Source of the DNA: CAUZIZ01 sp965222655
GTDB taxonomy: Bacteria > Acidobacteriota > UBA6911 > RPQK01 > JAJDTT01
Reading direction: 5' to 3'
Assembly: GCA_965222655.1 (NCBI GenBank)
Contig: CBDCUP010000006.1
Span: 558,001 to 622,000 of the forward strand
Length of the DNA: 64,000 nucleotides
The translations under genes were made by a program, and so were the position numbers. The first letter of the stretch is position 1, and each line of letters starts with the position of its first letter. Under the pieces are notes generated by a model. That model made no database searches. It had not been told where the DNA came from and worked only from the letters and a program-made list of their open reading frames with translations. Positions 42,800 through 51,979 of the stretch are shown piece by piece.

Positions 42800-44750
42800 G
42801 GCCTCGCGTGACCGCGCGCTTGCCCTTTCAGGGTCGTATGATGCCGTGCTGGTGGCCGTGTCTGTCTTGATGGCCTCACTCGCCTCCTATGCGGCGTTCG
42901 GACTTGCCGGACGGATCATTGCGGCAGAGACACGGCAAGCCAAGCGACTATGGCTCCTGGCCGGCGCTGCGGCGATGGGGGTTGGGATTTGGGCCATGCA
43001 CTTTATTGGGATCCTGGCCTTCCGCCTGCCTATTCCCGTAGCCTACGACGTCGGCATTACTTTGGTCTCCGTCGCACCAGCCGTGGTTGCCAGTTATGTC
43101 GTGCTCTTCGTAACTGGCAAAGCAGAAATCCCGCAACTTCAACTCGTTCTCTGCGGCGCCTTCATGGGACTTGGCATTGGGACAATGCACTACACCGGCA
43201 TGGCCGCGATGCGGCTAGAGGCCGAGATGTACTACGACACGGTTCTTTTTGTCGGCTCTATCGTGATCGCGGTCGTGCTCGCGACCGTCGCTCTGTATGC
43301 CCACTTCCGAGCAAGCTGCGGTGGAACAGGAGATGATCCGCGCAGACACGCGGCTGCGGCACTAATCATGGGAGTCGCCGTCGCTGGGATGCACTACACC
43401 GCCATGGGGGCGGCCTTCTTCTTTCCAACTGAGCGTCCAGCTGCCGTGGGGGCCGTCCTGGACCCGACGCTATTGGCAGTCCTCGTGAGCCTGGCAGCAG
43501 TCATCATCCTTTCCCTGGCGATCTTCGTCGTTGTCGTCGATTCCCGACTGAAGGCAGCGGCAGTCTCGGTGCGCACCAGCCGTGCCCACATGATTCAGGC
43601 CATCGAGAGTGTGTCAGAAGGCTTCTGTCTCTACGATTCCGAAGACCGGCTGGTGCTCTGCAATGGCCGTTATCGAGAGCTGCTCCAGTTGGGCGAAGAT
43701 GAGGATGTCCTCGGAAAGCACTTCGAGGAGATCATTCGCGGGACAGTCGAGAGAGGACTAGTTCCCGAGGCAGATGGACGGATCGACGAGTGGGTCGCCG
43801 GGGTTGTGGCCGAACATCGTCAGCCCTCCGGACCCAAAATCTTCTACCAACCCAAGAAAGGACTATGGATTCAGATAAACGAGCAGCGAACCGAGGACGG
43901 CGGAACCGTCGCAATCGGCACCGACATCACTCCCCTCAAGGCGACGGAGATCCAGCTATCAGAGGCGCTCGAGAGTCTCAAGACCACACAGTCTCAGCTG
44001 GTCCAGAAAGAGAAGATGGCGGCACTGGGTCAATTGACCGCTGGGATTGCCCACGAGATGAATACTCCAATCGGAGTCGTTAACAGCAGCGCCGACAACT
44101 TCGAGCGCTGCGTCAATCGAATCCTCGGGGCGATCGAGAGTAGCCAATCGCTGGAGGAAGTCAGATCTGACAAGAGTTTCCAGTCTTCGATTCAAATCAT
44201 TCGCGAGAGCAGCCATGTCATCTCGGAGGCCAGCGGGCGAATTGCCAAGATAGTTCAGGGTCTCAAGGCGTTCTCGGGCGAGGACTCTTTGGAGGGATCG
44301 GCCGATCTCCGGGAATGCGTCGAGAATACTCTAGCTCTGATCGCCCATCGGTTGGATGACGGGGTCAGTATCTCGAGAGAGTTGGCAGAGGGACTTAGCG
44401 TCGCCTGCAGTCCAGCCACAGTGAACCAGGTCTTGATGACACTTCTCACCAACGCGGTGCAAGCGATTCGGGGATCCGGGACGATAACGGTCGAGACCGG
44501 AAAGCAGAAAGACCGAGCCCACGTCCGAATTTCTGACACGGGCGTAGGGATTCCTGAGGACAAGCTGAAAGACCTTTTTGAATTCGGTTTTACGACCAAA
44601 GGAGCACGTGTTGGCGTCGGAATTGGACTGGCGAATGCCTACAGCTCGGTCCAAAGACACGGCGGAGAGCTAACCGTTTCCAGCGTCGTAGATGAAGGCT
44701 CGGTCTTCACTGTGACCCTGCCGGTTTCTAGAACCGGGTCCCACCCCTAG
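42777..44750 (+). CDS. MHYT-PAS sensor histidine kinase
   Basis: A 657-residue protein. Residues 1-265 form the seven-helix MHYT sensor with the motifs MHFIGILAF, MHYTGMAAMRL and MHYTAMGAAFF, proposed to bind copper and sense O2, CO or NO. A PAS_7 domain follows (IESVSEGFCLYDSEDRLVLC to GTVAIGTDIT). Then come the phosphoacceptor segment LTAGIAHEMNTPIGVVNSSA, N box LLTNAVQAI, G1 DTGVGIPED and G2 GVGIGLANAY. No response regulator is adjacent. It is the intact relative of the truncated kinase at 16204-17142. Confidence 0.9.
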   Translation: MHMLQFLEASRDRALALSGSYDAVLVAVSVLMASLASYAAFGLAGRIIAAETRQAKRLWLLAGAAAMGVGIWAMHFIGILAFRLPIPVAYDVGITLVSVAPAVVASYVVLFVTGKAEIPQLQLVLCGAFMGLGIGTMHYTGMAAMRLEAEMYYDTVLFVGSIVIAVVLATVALYAHFRASCGGTGDDPRRHAAAALIMGVAVAGMHYTAMGAAFFFPTERPAAVGAVLDPTLLAVLVSLAAVIILSLAIFVVVVDSRLKAAAVSVRTSRAHMIQAIESVSEGFCLYDSEDRLVLCNGRYRELLQLGEDEDVLGKHFEEIIRGTVERGLVPEADGRIDEWVAGVVAEHRQPSGPKIFYQPKKGLWIQINEQRTEDGGTVAIGTDITPLKATEIQLSEALESLKTTQSQLVQKEKMAALGQLTAGIAHEMNTPIGVVNSSADNFERCVNRILGAIESSQSLEEVRSDKSFQSSIQIIRESSHVISEASGRIAKIVQGLKAFSGEDSLEGSADLRECVENTLALIAHRLDDGVSISRELAEGLSVACSPATVNQVLMTLLTNAVQAIRGSGTITVETGKQKDRAHVRISDTGVGIPEDKLKDLFEFGFTTKGARVGVGIGLANAYSSVQRHGGELTVSSVVDEGSVFTVTLPVSRTGSHP

Positions 44751-44760
44751 GAGCCTGTCT

Positions 44761-46245
44761 TCATTTGATGCCGGCGGCCAGATACCGGATGGGCCTCGCA
44801 CAGATCAGAAACACCACGGCCGCAACCAGGGAGAAGGTGGCGACGGCGACGAACAGACCGTGCGGCGTCATCGTTTCCAGGCGTCCCGCCATCAACCCTG
44901 CAATCAGGTTTCCCAGGGCGGCTCCCATGAACCAGGTGCCCATCATCTGTCCCACGAGTCTATCCGGGGACAGTTTGGTGATGCTGCTCAGGCCTACCGG
45001 GCTCAGGCAGAGCTCTCCGACCGTGTGGAAAAAGTAGGTACAGACCAGCCACATCGGACTCACTCGCCCATCGACCACGTAGTTGGAACCCCATGCCATG
45101 ACCAGAAAACCCACGCCCAGGAGAAGAAGTCCAAGCCCGAACTTGACTCCCAAAGACGGGTTTCGCCGTCCCAGCCCGACCCACAACATTCCCATCAGAG
45201 GAGCCAGCAGGACGATGAAAAGGGGATTGATCTGCTGCAGCCAACCCGCCGGGATCTCCCAGGAGAAGATCTCGAGGTTGGTATGATCCTTGGCAAAAAG
45301 GTTCATGGTCGAACCTGCCTGCTCGAAGCCCGACCAGAAAAGTGCCGCACCCACGAAGAGGACGAAGATCAACCCGACCCGCCTTCTTTCCAACCCATCC
45401 CGACAGGCGAAAATGATGACGTAGGCAAAGTACACGATCGCCAATACGCTGATCACATACCAGATAGCCTCGGCGAAGTTCGCGATGCTGAAAGAGACCA
45501 TTCCACCCAGAGACACAGCCGCCAGGAGAGCGGCGAGCAACAAGACTACACCGATTCCGGTCCCAAGCTGACGTCGGGCATTGGCGAGGGCCTTCGGCTC
45601 CTGAGCCTCTGCCTTCAGGAGCCCTGCGGTGCCCAGGTGCTTGGCCCCACGGACGTACTGGATCACCGCGAGGGTCATGCCTACGCCGGCGACGCCGAAA
45701 CCGAGATGCCAGTCAACCTTCTCGCCCAAAAGCGAGCAGATGCCCGGGCCGAAGAAGGCTCCCACATTGATGCCCATATAGAAGATTGAGAAACCGGCGT
45801 CCCGACGTGCATCCTTTTCGGGATACAAACCAGCGACCACGGCACTGACGTTTGGCTTCAGGAGCCCGGTGCCCATAGCTACCAGGACCAGACCCAGGTA
45901 GAAGGTCCACTCATCGGGAATCGCAAGGACGTAGTGCCCCAATGCGATGACAATACCGCCTATCAGGATTGCCCGACGCTGCCCTGTCAGCCGGTCGGCG
46001 ATCCAGCCCCCGGGCAACGCCAGGGCATAGACCCCGAAGGTGTAGAGTCCGTAGATGGCTCCGGCCCGAGCAGTCCCCATGCCGAGTCCCCCGCTGATGG
46101 TGTCGGTCATATACAGAACCAGCAAGGCTCGCATACCGTAGTAGCTGAAACGCTCCCACATCTCGGTGAAGAACAGAGTCGAAAGTCCCCTGGGGTGTCC
46201 GAGGAAGGTCTTCTCCCCGGAAACAGCTGCGTTCATTTGTCCCAT
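44761..46245 (-). CDS. Peptide MFS transporter (POT/PTR2 family)
   Basis: A 494-residue protein with the POT signature FFTEMWERFSYYGMRALLVL (ExxERFxYYG, proton coupling), YTFGVYALALPGGWIADRL, GTGLLKPNVSAVVAGLY and FSIFYMGINVGAFFGPGI. Fourteen membrane segments are expected. It imports di/tripeptides with protons across the inner membrane. It is convergent with the kinase (11 bp gap) and divergent from the MscS-like gene. Confidence 0.9.
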   Translation of the reverse strand: MGQMNAAVSGEKTFLGHPRGLSTLFFTEMWERFSYYGMRALLVLYMTDTISGGLGMGTARAGAIYGLYTFGVYALALPGGWIADRLTGQRRAILIGGIVIALGHYVLAIPDEWTFYLGLVLVAMGTGLLKPNVSAVVAGLYPEKDARRDAGFSIFYMGINVGAFFGPGICSLLGEKVDWHLGFGVAGVGMTLAVIQYVRGAKHLGTAGLLKAEAQEPKALANARRQLGTGIGVVLLLAALLAAVSLGGMVSFSIANFAEAIWYVISVLAIVYFAYVIIFACRDGLERRRVGLIFVLFVGAALFWSGFEQAGSTMNLFAKDHTNLEIFSWEIPAGWLQQINPLFIVLLAPLMGMLWVGLGRRNPSLGVKFGLGLLLLGVGFLVMAWGSNYVVDGRVSPMWLVCTYFFHTVGELCLSPVGLSSITKLSPDRLVGQMMGTWFMGAALGNLIAGLMAGRLETMTPHGLFVAVATFSLVAAVVFLICARPIRYLAAGIK

Positions 46246-46353
46246 TCCAGTTCCCTTCCTGGGTAAACACTACTTTCGGCAAGCGGCGGCTTCCGGTAAC
46301 CTGGGCACGTCCAGTGCAGCGTACTCGCACACGCGGTTCAAGAGCTGTTAAGA

Positions 46354-48485
46354 ATGAATAAGGTTCAATCGCAAGTCAACCAAGCCATCCGACTCTGCCT
46401 TCTCCTTCTCTGTCTTGGAAACCAAGGCTTCGCTCAAGAATCTCCGACCAAAACTGAGAGTCTTGCTGAGAAGCGAGAAACCGTGTCCCAGGAGCTGGAC
46501 TCGCTTCGGAGTTCTCTGGCGTTGGCGGATCGCCTCTCCGAACAGCAGGTCGCGGCGCTCACTCGAGAGATCGGAATTCTGGAGCAGACGGATCTGGTCT
46601 ACGCCCAACTCGAATCGCAACAGCAGAAGATTGAGGAGTTGAAGCGGGCGAGACCGCGGCTGGAGGAAGAACGAGACCAACTGCGCCAGAGCGGACCATC
46701 TGAACCGGAAAGGGATACCTTCTCTTTCCTAGAATCGGTTCGTATCGATCTGCTGCGCGAAAAAGCTCGAGCGGCGAAGGTGACTGCAGCCCAGAGCGTC
46801 TTACAGGCGACTCTTGAGAACACCCGAGATGTTCTGGAGGCTCGGCAAAGAGAACGTCGTCGAATCAAAGAACTGGTAGAAACCGAACCGACGGATGAAA
46901 ACAAGGACGATCTCCGTCTTACCGAACATCGGGAGGTTCTGGCGCGCGAACTACTGAGTCTCCGTTTGGCCGAAAGCGAAGCTCTATCGCTGACATTGGA
47001 AGCACAGCAGTTAAGCATTGCCAGCCTGGAGAAAAAGCTCGCCTGGACCCGGGAGAGAGTCCTGTTCACTGCTGAAGATCTCCAGCAGCAACTGGAGCAA
47101 GTGGCTTCCAGGAACGCCAAGACAAGGACCTCACTGGATGAAGCCAAAGGTAAGCTGGAAAGCGCCGACCAGAAGCTGGCCAAAGCGAGGATGAAGCTGG
47201 CCGGCTCGGAGACTCGTCCCCCCCTGCTCTTAGAAGAAGTGGAGTCACTGCGCCTGGCGAGAAAGAGCCTCCAGGTCCAGATATCGCTGTCGCTGGAACA
47301 GATGCAGTGGCTGGCGATGGAAAGGTCCGTTTGGGAAAAGCGCTATCAACATTCAGCCGGCGAGATGTCAGGCAATGCTACGGACCAGACTCAAACAGAA
47401 CTGCGGCAGCTGCAGGCCTCCTCCCAGCGCCTGAGCGAAGAGCTGAATGCTCTCAGGAAAGATCTGGCTTCCCGCCGACAAAGTCTCGAAGGTTTCACCG
47501 GGCAGCGACGGTTGAGGAGGTGGATGCAGCAACAGCTGGATCAGCTCCGGACACAGACGGTTCTCTATGAGTCGGCGCTGCTGGATCTAGACACGCTGCG
47601 TGGACTGTATGGCATCTTCCTAGCCGAGCTGGAAACCGAGCCCTCCAGCTTGCTCCAGACCTGGTCCGATACATGGGACACCCTTGCGGCCATCTGGCAC
47701 TTCGAGATCACCAACATCGACGATCGACCGATTACTGTCCAGAAGATTGTGTTGGGAGTCCTCCTGGTCCTGCTGGGCCTATTTATTTCCCGGCTTCTCA
47801 GTGGGGTATTCGCCAGGCGTGTCTTGCCAAGACTGGGCATGACCCAGGCAGGGGCGGCCGCGATAAGGTCAATAATTTTCTATATCCTGCTCTTTTCGTT
47901 CACTCTATTGGCCCTTCGCCTGGTCAACGTTCCCCTTACGGTCTTCACGCTGCTGGGTGGTGCTGCGGCCATCGGGCTCGGCTTTGGCAGCCAGAACATC
48001 GTCAACAACTTCATCAGCGGCCTCATCCTGCTGGCGGAACGGCCGATACGCATCGGAATCTGATCGAGGTTGAGGACCTCTACGGGACCGTTGAGGACAT
48101 TGGCGCTCGAAGCACTCACGTCCGCAGCTCGGAGAATGTGGACATCATCGTTCCCAACAGCTCCTTCCTGGAGAAAAACGTCATCAACTGGACGCTTTCC
48201 GACGATCGCCACCGAGCTCAGATCGCGGTAGGAGTAGCCTATGGGTCGCCCACGGAGGAGGTGACGCGTCTGATCAGAAAGGCGGTCGAAGATCACCCTC
48301 GAATCCTGAAGCGACCAGACCCTATCATCTTGTTCGCAGACTTCGGCAATAATTCACTCGATTTCGAGGCACATTTCTGGATCCGCATGAGACGGCTGAT
48401 GGATCGCCGCATCATTGCCAGCGATCTCCGCTATCGGATCGACGAAATGTTCAGAGAGGCCGGTATCGTGATCGCGTTCCCGTAG
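46354..48485 (+). pseudogene. MscS/MscK-like mechanosensitive channel gene with frameshift
   Basis: A signal peptide is followed by a coiled-coil periplasmic region of about 400 residues (KefA/MscK-like), then membrane helices (KIVLGVLLVLLGLFISRLLS, SIIFYILLFSFTLLALRLV) and the MscS pore helix GGAAAIGLGFGSQNIVNNFI. At 48058-48062 the frame breaks (RPIRIGI-stop). The other frame continues LIEVEDLYGTVEDIGARSTH to IVIAFP, the MscS beta and C-terminal domains. Inserting one base (GGA-GAT-CTG) restores RPIRIGDLIEVED. As written, the product lacks the cytoplasmic cage. Confidence 0.8.
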
Positions 48486-48676
48486 CGAGACGTCCACCTG
48501 GATAGCTCCCAGCCACTGGAGGTGCGGGTGCTGAACGAGAGTTGAAGAATGGTCGCAGGTTGAACCTCTGAACGTCGCCGTTGCTGAGGAAGGCATCTAC
48601 TAGTGTAGGTGGCCGCTTTTGGGCACTAGTTCCGGGTTGCTCTACCACCAGCGATTGCTACCAGGAATAGCCGGGA

Positions 48677-48733
48677 GTAGGACGGGCACTCTTGCCCGTC
48701 AAAACCAACGACGGGCAGGAGTGCCCGTCCTAC
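48677..48733 (+). repeat. GACGGGCA double hairpin, solitary copy
   Basis: GTAG followed by GACGGGCACTCTTGCCCGTC, a short spacer (AAAACCAAC), GACGGGCAGGAGTGCCCGTC and CTAC. It lacks the flanking blocks seen in the modular units. It sits between the convergent mscS-like and ymdB genes (48486-48779), where nothing else is recognised. It may serve as a bidirectional terminator. Confidence 0.75.
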
Positions 48734-48779
48734 CAGCGTCAACGGCATTGACGTATTGATATCGCTGACTCCAAGGTAA

Positions 48780-49559
48780 CTACCCTCCCGCAGTCACTCT
48801 CTGGATCGATCTCGCCTTTCCGCTTTCTTCATCGATGTCCAGTACGACCGAGGAAAGGACAGGGGATTCCTTGGCGGACTCGAACCGGGAGGGAATTCCA
48901 GTCAGGAATCGGGAAAGTGAGCCCTCCACTTTCATGCCGATGACGGAGTTATAAGATCCGGTCATTCCGACATCCGAGATGTAAGCGGTACCTTTCGGCA
49001 AGATCCGTTCGTCAGCAGTCGGAATGTGGGTGTGGGTGCCAATCACTGCAGAAACCTTGCCGTCCAAGAACCAGGAAAAGGCCATTTTTTCAGAGGTCGC
49101 CTCGGCGTGAAAATCGACGATGATGACCTGAGCTTGCCGTGACAACCGCTCGATCTGGGTCTCAGCCCGACGAAAGGGACAATCGATAATGGGCATGAAG
49201 ACCCGGCCCTGAAGGTTGAGAACGGCTACCATGGCACCGATCGGTGTACTCGTAACGAAGCTGTCGCTGCCGGGTAGACCGGGAGGATAGTTACCGGGAC
49301 GAAGCAGACGTGGCTCCTTGTCGAAGTACTGCATGACCTCTTTCTTGTCCCAGATGTGGTTTCCCGAGGTCATGACATCGACACCATAGCCGAGAATATC
49401 TCGAGCAATATCGGCCGTGATGCCGAAACCTCCCGCTGCGTTCTCTACATTGGCAACGGTGAAATCGATCTCGTGCTCCTGCTGAAGCTCGGGCAAATAC
49501 TTTCGCAGAACTTTTCTTCCCGCGCTCCCCACAATATCTCCGACGAACAAGATTCTCAT
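48780..49559 (-). CDS. ymdB: YmdB family metallophosphoesterase
   Basis: A 259-residue protein: MRILFVGDIVGSAGRKVLRK, NVENAAGGFG, MTSGNHIWDKKEV, VDFHAEATSEK and GTHTHIPTAD cover all metal-binding motifs of the YmdB (TIGR00282) phosphodiesterase, which cleaves 2',3'-cyclic nucleotides. It overlaps the rny stop by 4 bp; the rny-ymdB pair is conserved in many phyla. Confidence 0.95.
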   Translation of the reverse strand: MRILFVGDIVGSAGRKVLRKYLPELQQEHEIDFTVANVENAAGGFGITADIARDILGYGVDVMTSGNHIWDKKEVMQYFDKEPRLLRPGNYPPGLPGSDSFVTSTPIGAMVAVLNLQGRVFMPIIDCPFRRAETQIERLSRQAQVIIVDFHAEATSEKMAFSWFLDGKVSAVIGTHTHIPTADERILPKGTAYISDVGMTGSYNSVIGMKVEGSLSRFLTGIPSRFESAKESPVLSSVVLDIDEESGKARSIQRVTAGG

Positions 49560-51115
49560 TTCGCGTAGTCAACCACTCGCATTTCACGAATCAGGGTCAC
49601 CTTCACCTGACCCGGGTACTGCATCTCGTTCTCGATCTTCTTGGCGATATCCTTGGTAAGCCAGAAGGCCTGCTCATCAGACACTTCGCTACTTTCCACG
49701 ATGATGCGGATCTCCCGGCCAGCCTGTAGAGCAAAGGTCTTGGCCACACCGGGAAAGGAGGAGGCAATCGTCTCCAGCGTCTCCAGACGCTTGATGTAGC
49801 TTTCCAACATCTCCCGCCGCGCACCTGGCCGAGCGGCCGAGGTAGCGTCGGCGGCCTGGACCAGAACCGCCTCCAGCGTCCGGAACTCGACATCGAAGTG
49901 GTGCGCTTCGATGGCATGGATGACTTCCTCGCTCTGATTATGTTTGCGTGCCAACTCGACGCCCAGCTGGAGATGAGTGCCTTCCATGTCTCGATCGACG
50001 GCCTTTCCGATGTCATGCATCAGACCGGCCCGTTTGCACACTTCGACATCGGCGCCTACCTCACGGGCCATGATGGCCGCCAGATACGCCACTTCCCGAC
50101 TATGGCTGAGGACGTTCTGGCCATAGCTGGTGCGAAATCTGAGCCGTCCAAGATATCGAAGGATGTCTTCCGGAAAATCGTGTATGGCGAACTCGAAGGC
50201 GGCTTGCTCTCCTTCCTCGAACAACCTCTTGTCCATCTCCTTCTGGACTTGTCGCACGACCTCTTCGATGCGCGCCGGATGGATTCGGCCGTCGTGGATC
50301 AGGCGTTCTATCGCCATTTTGGCAATCTCGCGTCGAAAGGGATCGAAGGCGGAAAGAATCACCGCTTCCGGAGTGTCATCGACAATCAGCTCGACGCCCG
50401 TTGCCTGTTCCAGAGCTCGGATGTTGCGGCCTTCTCTACCGATGATCCGTCCCTTCATATCGTCGGACGGAAGATCTACAACGGACACCGTCGTCGAGAC
50501 GACGTGTTCGCCCGCACAACGCTGAATCGCCTGGGTTATGATTTTGCGAGCCTCTTGTTCCGCTTTCTCGCGTGCTTGCTCCTCAATCCGCCGCGCCAGG
50601 TGAGCAGACTCCTTGAGGGCCTCCTGCTCCACTGAGCGGAGCAGCACCTGCTTAGCCTCTTGCGAACTCATTCCCGCAGCATTTTCCAATTGCTTTTGGG
50701 ATTCCTTCGCCAACTCGTCTACTTTCGCTTCTGCCTCGGATAGCTTCTCTTCTCGTTTCTGGAACTCTTGAAGTCGCTGCTCCTGTTCCCGCCCGCTTCG
50801 CCGCAGCTCCCGTTCCTTTCCCTCCAGGTCATCTTCTTTTCGCGAGAGGCGACGCTCCGAGGTTTGGATCTCCTGTCTACGTCCCTGCAACTCCTTCTCG
50901 GCATCCGAGCGCCAATTGAAAATCTGGTCCTTGGCTTCCAGTAGCCTTTCTTTCTTTAGCCTCTCGGCCTCCTGCTTGGCGACACTCTGCCCCTCTTCGA
51001 TGCGTTGCCTGGCCTCAGCGCTCTTCCGATCGAGCACCCGGATCTTCAAAACAAACCACAAACCTAGCAGCGCCGCCCCAACCAGGGCTAACGCAATGAT
51101 GGTAGCGTCTAGCAT
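49556..51115 (-). CDS. rny: Ribonuclease Y
   Basis: A 519-residue protein with an N-terminal membrane anchor (IIALALVGAALLGLWFVL), a long charged coiled coil to about residue 200, a KH domain (MKGRIIGREGRNIRALEQAT) and an HD domain (HSREVAYLAAIMA, AGLMHDIGKAVDRD). It is an endoribonuclease that initiates mRNA decay at the membrane. It is of normal length, with ymdB directly downstream and overlapping. Confidence 0.95.
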   Translation of the reverse strand: MLDATIIALALVGAALLGLWFVLKIRVLDRKSAEARQRIEEGQSVAKQEAERLKKERLLEAKDQIFNWRSDAEKELQGRRQEIQTSERRLSRKEDDLEGKERELRRSGREQEQRLQEFQKREEKLSEAEAKVDELAKESQKQLENAAGMSSQEAKQVLLRSVEQEALKESAHLARRIEEQAREKAEQEARKIITQAIQRCAGEHVVSTTVSVVDLPSDDMKGRIIGREGRNIRALEQATGVELIVDDTPEAVILSAFDPFRREIAKMAIERLIHDGRIHPARIEEVVRQVQKEMDKRLFEEGEQAAFEFAIHDFPEDILRYLGRLRFRTSYGQNVLSHSREVAYLAAIMAREVGADVEVCKRAGLMHDIGKAVDRDMEGTHLQLGVELARKHNQSEEVIHAIEAHHFDVEFRTLEAVLVQAADATSAARPGARREMLESYIKRLETLETIASSFPGVAKTFALQAGREIRIIVESSEVSDEQAFWLTKDIAKKIENEMQYPGQVKVTLIREMRVVDYAK

Positions 51116-51129
51116 ATGATCTACTCCTC

Positions 51130-51350
51130 CAGGTTACTGTGGAGTCCAACGAGAGGGATGGAGACTGGCTTGTACCCCCGCTCGGCCGTGTAGTTCGCAA
51201 GATTGAACCTGCTAAGAGCAGGTGGGTAACCTACCCCCCACACTGCGCTCTGTTTCCAGAAGCGCTGGCGGGGGGACACGGATTCCCGTTATCGAGGTGT
51301 TGGCACAATCTCACTCACCATCACAAACCTCGCAGGGGTCGTGAAGTCAT
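51130..51350 (-). ncRNA. ssrS: 6S RNA candidate (ssrS)
   Basis: The 242-base gap between zapA and rny has no frame but folds as one long rod when read on the minus strand. The outer stem GGTTTGT pairs with ACAAGCC, then AGATTG with CAATCT around an open central region, and the closing hairpin is CCCCCC...GCGCT/AGCGC...GGGGGG. A single interrupted rod with a central bubble, located next to zapA, is characteristic of 6S RNA, which binds the housekeeping RNA polymerase. I matched shape and position, not a covariance model. Confidence 0.55.
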
Positions 51351-51357
51351 CGTAGAA

Positions 51358-51669
51358 TCACTTTCGGGACCCTTCCTGAGAAAGGTGTGATTCCAGCAAT
51401 TCGACTAGTTCGGTGCTCTTACGGCAGACTTGGTCTTCCGAAGCCTCAAGTCTCTTCTTGTTCGAGAGGTACTCATCGGCGATATTCAGCGCTGCCAAAA
51501 TCGCTATCTTAAGTGTGTCCACCGTAGGAGTCTCTTCGGAAATCCTCAACATCTGCTCGTCCACGTGACGCGCCAGCTCTTCGAGGTACTCAACGTCGCC
51601 TCCCGTACGCAGCTGATAGGTACGGTGGTAGATCTTGACCGACGTAATCGTTTCCGAATCGATGTCCAT
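51358..51669 (-). CDS. zapA: Cell division protein ZapA
   Basis: A 103-residue protein: VKIYHRTYQLRTGGDVEYLE, then LARHVDEQMLRISEETPTVD and KIAILAALNIADEYL, with a C-terminal coiled coil. It binds and bundles FtsZ at the division site. The typical position is before the 6S-like RNA and rny. Confidence 0.9.
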   Translation of the reverse strand: MDIDSETITSVKIYHRTYQLRTGGDVEYLEELARHVDEQMLRISEETPTVDTLKIAILAALNIADEYLSNKKRLEASEDQVCRKSTELVELLESHLSQEGSRK

Positions 51670-51692
51670 TGTAAGCCTACAACCCGCCCTTC

Positions 51693-51947
51693 TCAGCTTT
51701 CTTCCAAGGCAGCGACCTTCTGAAGGATCCCTTCTACCCTGGCTCGCGTCGTCAGGCGCTCCCCTTTCAAACGCTTAATGGTTCCATTCTTTGCCTGAGT
51801 TTCTTTTGTCAGCTCCTCCAACCGTTTTTTCAGCTCTTCGTTTCGGTCTTTTAGTGAAGTGTTCTCGATCTGGACTCGCTCGAGGAGCTCGACGACTTCG
51901 ACCGCAGATTTCTCCAGCCGTGCCAATGCCCGGTCACTCCCCGTCAT
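51693..51947 (-). CDS. ZapB-like coiled-coil protein
   Basis: An 84-residue protein that is almost entirely a heptad coiled coil (ALARLEKSAVEVVELLERVQ, LKDRNEELKKRLEELTKETQ), ending KVAALEES. It lies 23 bp upstream of zapA and downstream of pheT, where a ZapB-like partner is common. ZapB links ZapA to nucleoid proteins. The assignment rests on position and coil, as there is no catalytic motif. Confidence 0.7.
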   Translation of the reverse strand: MTGSDRALARLEKSAVEVVELLERVQIENTSLKDRNEELKKRLEELTKETQAKNGTIKRLKGERLTTRARVEGILQKVAALEES

Positions 51948-51979
51948 CGGGTGACCTCCAGAGTCAATGAAGCACTCCG

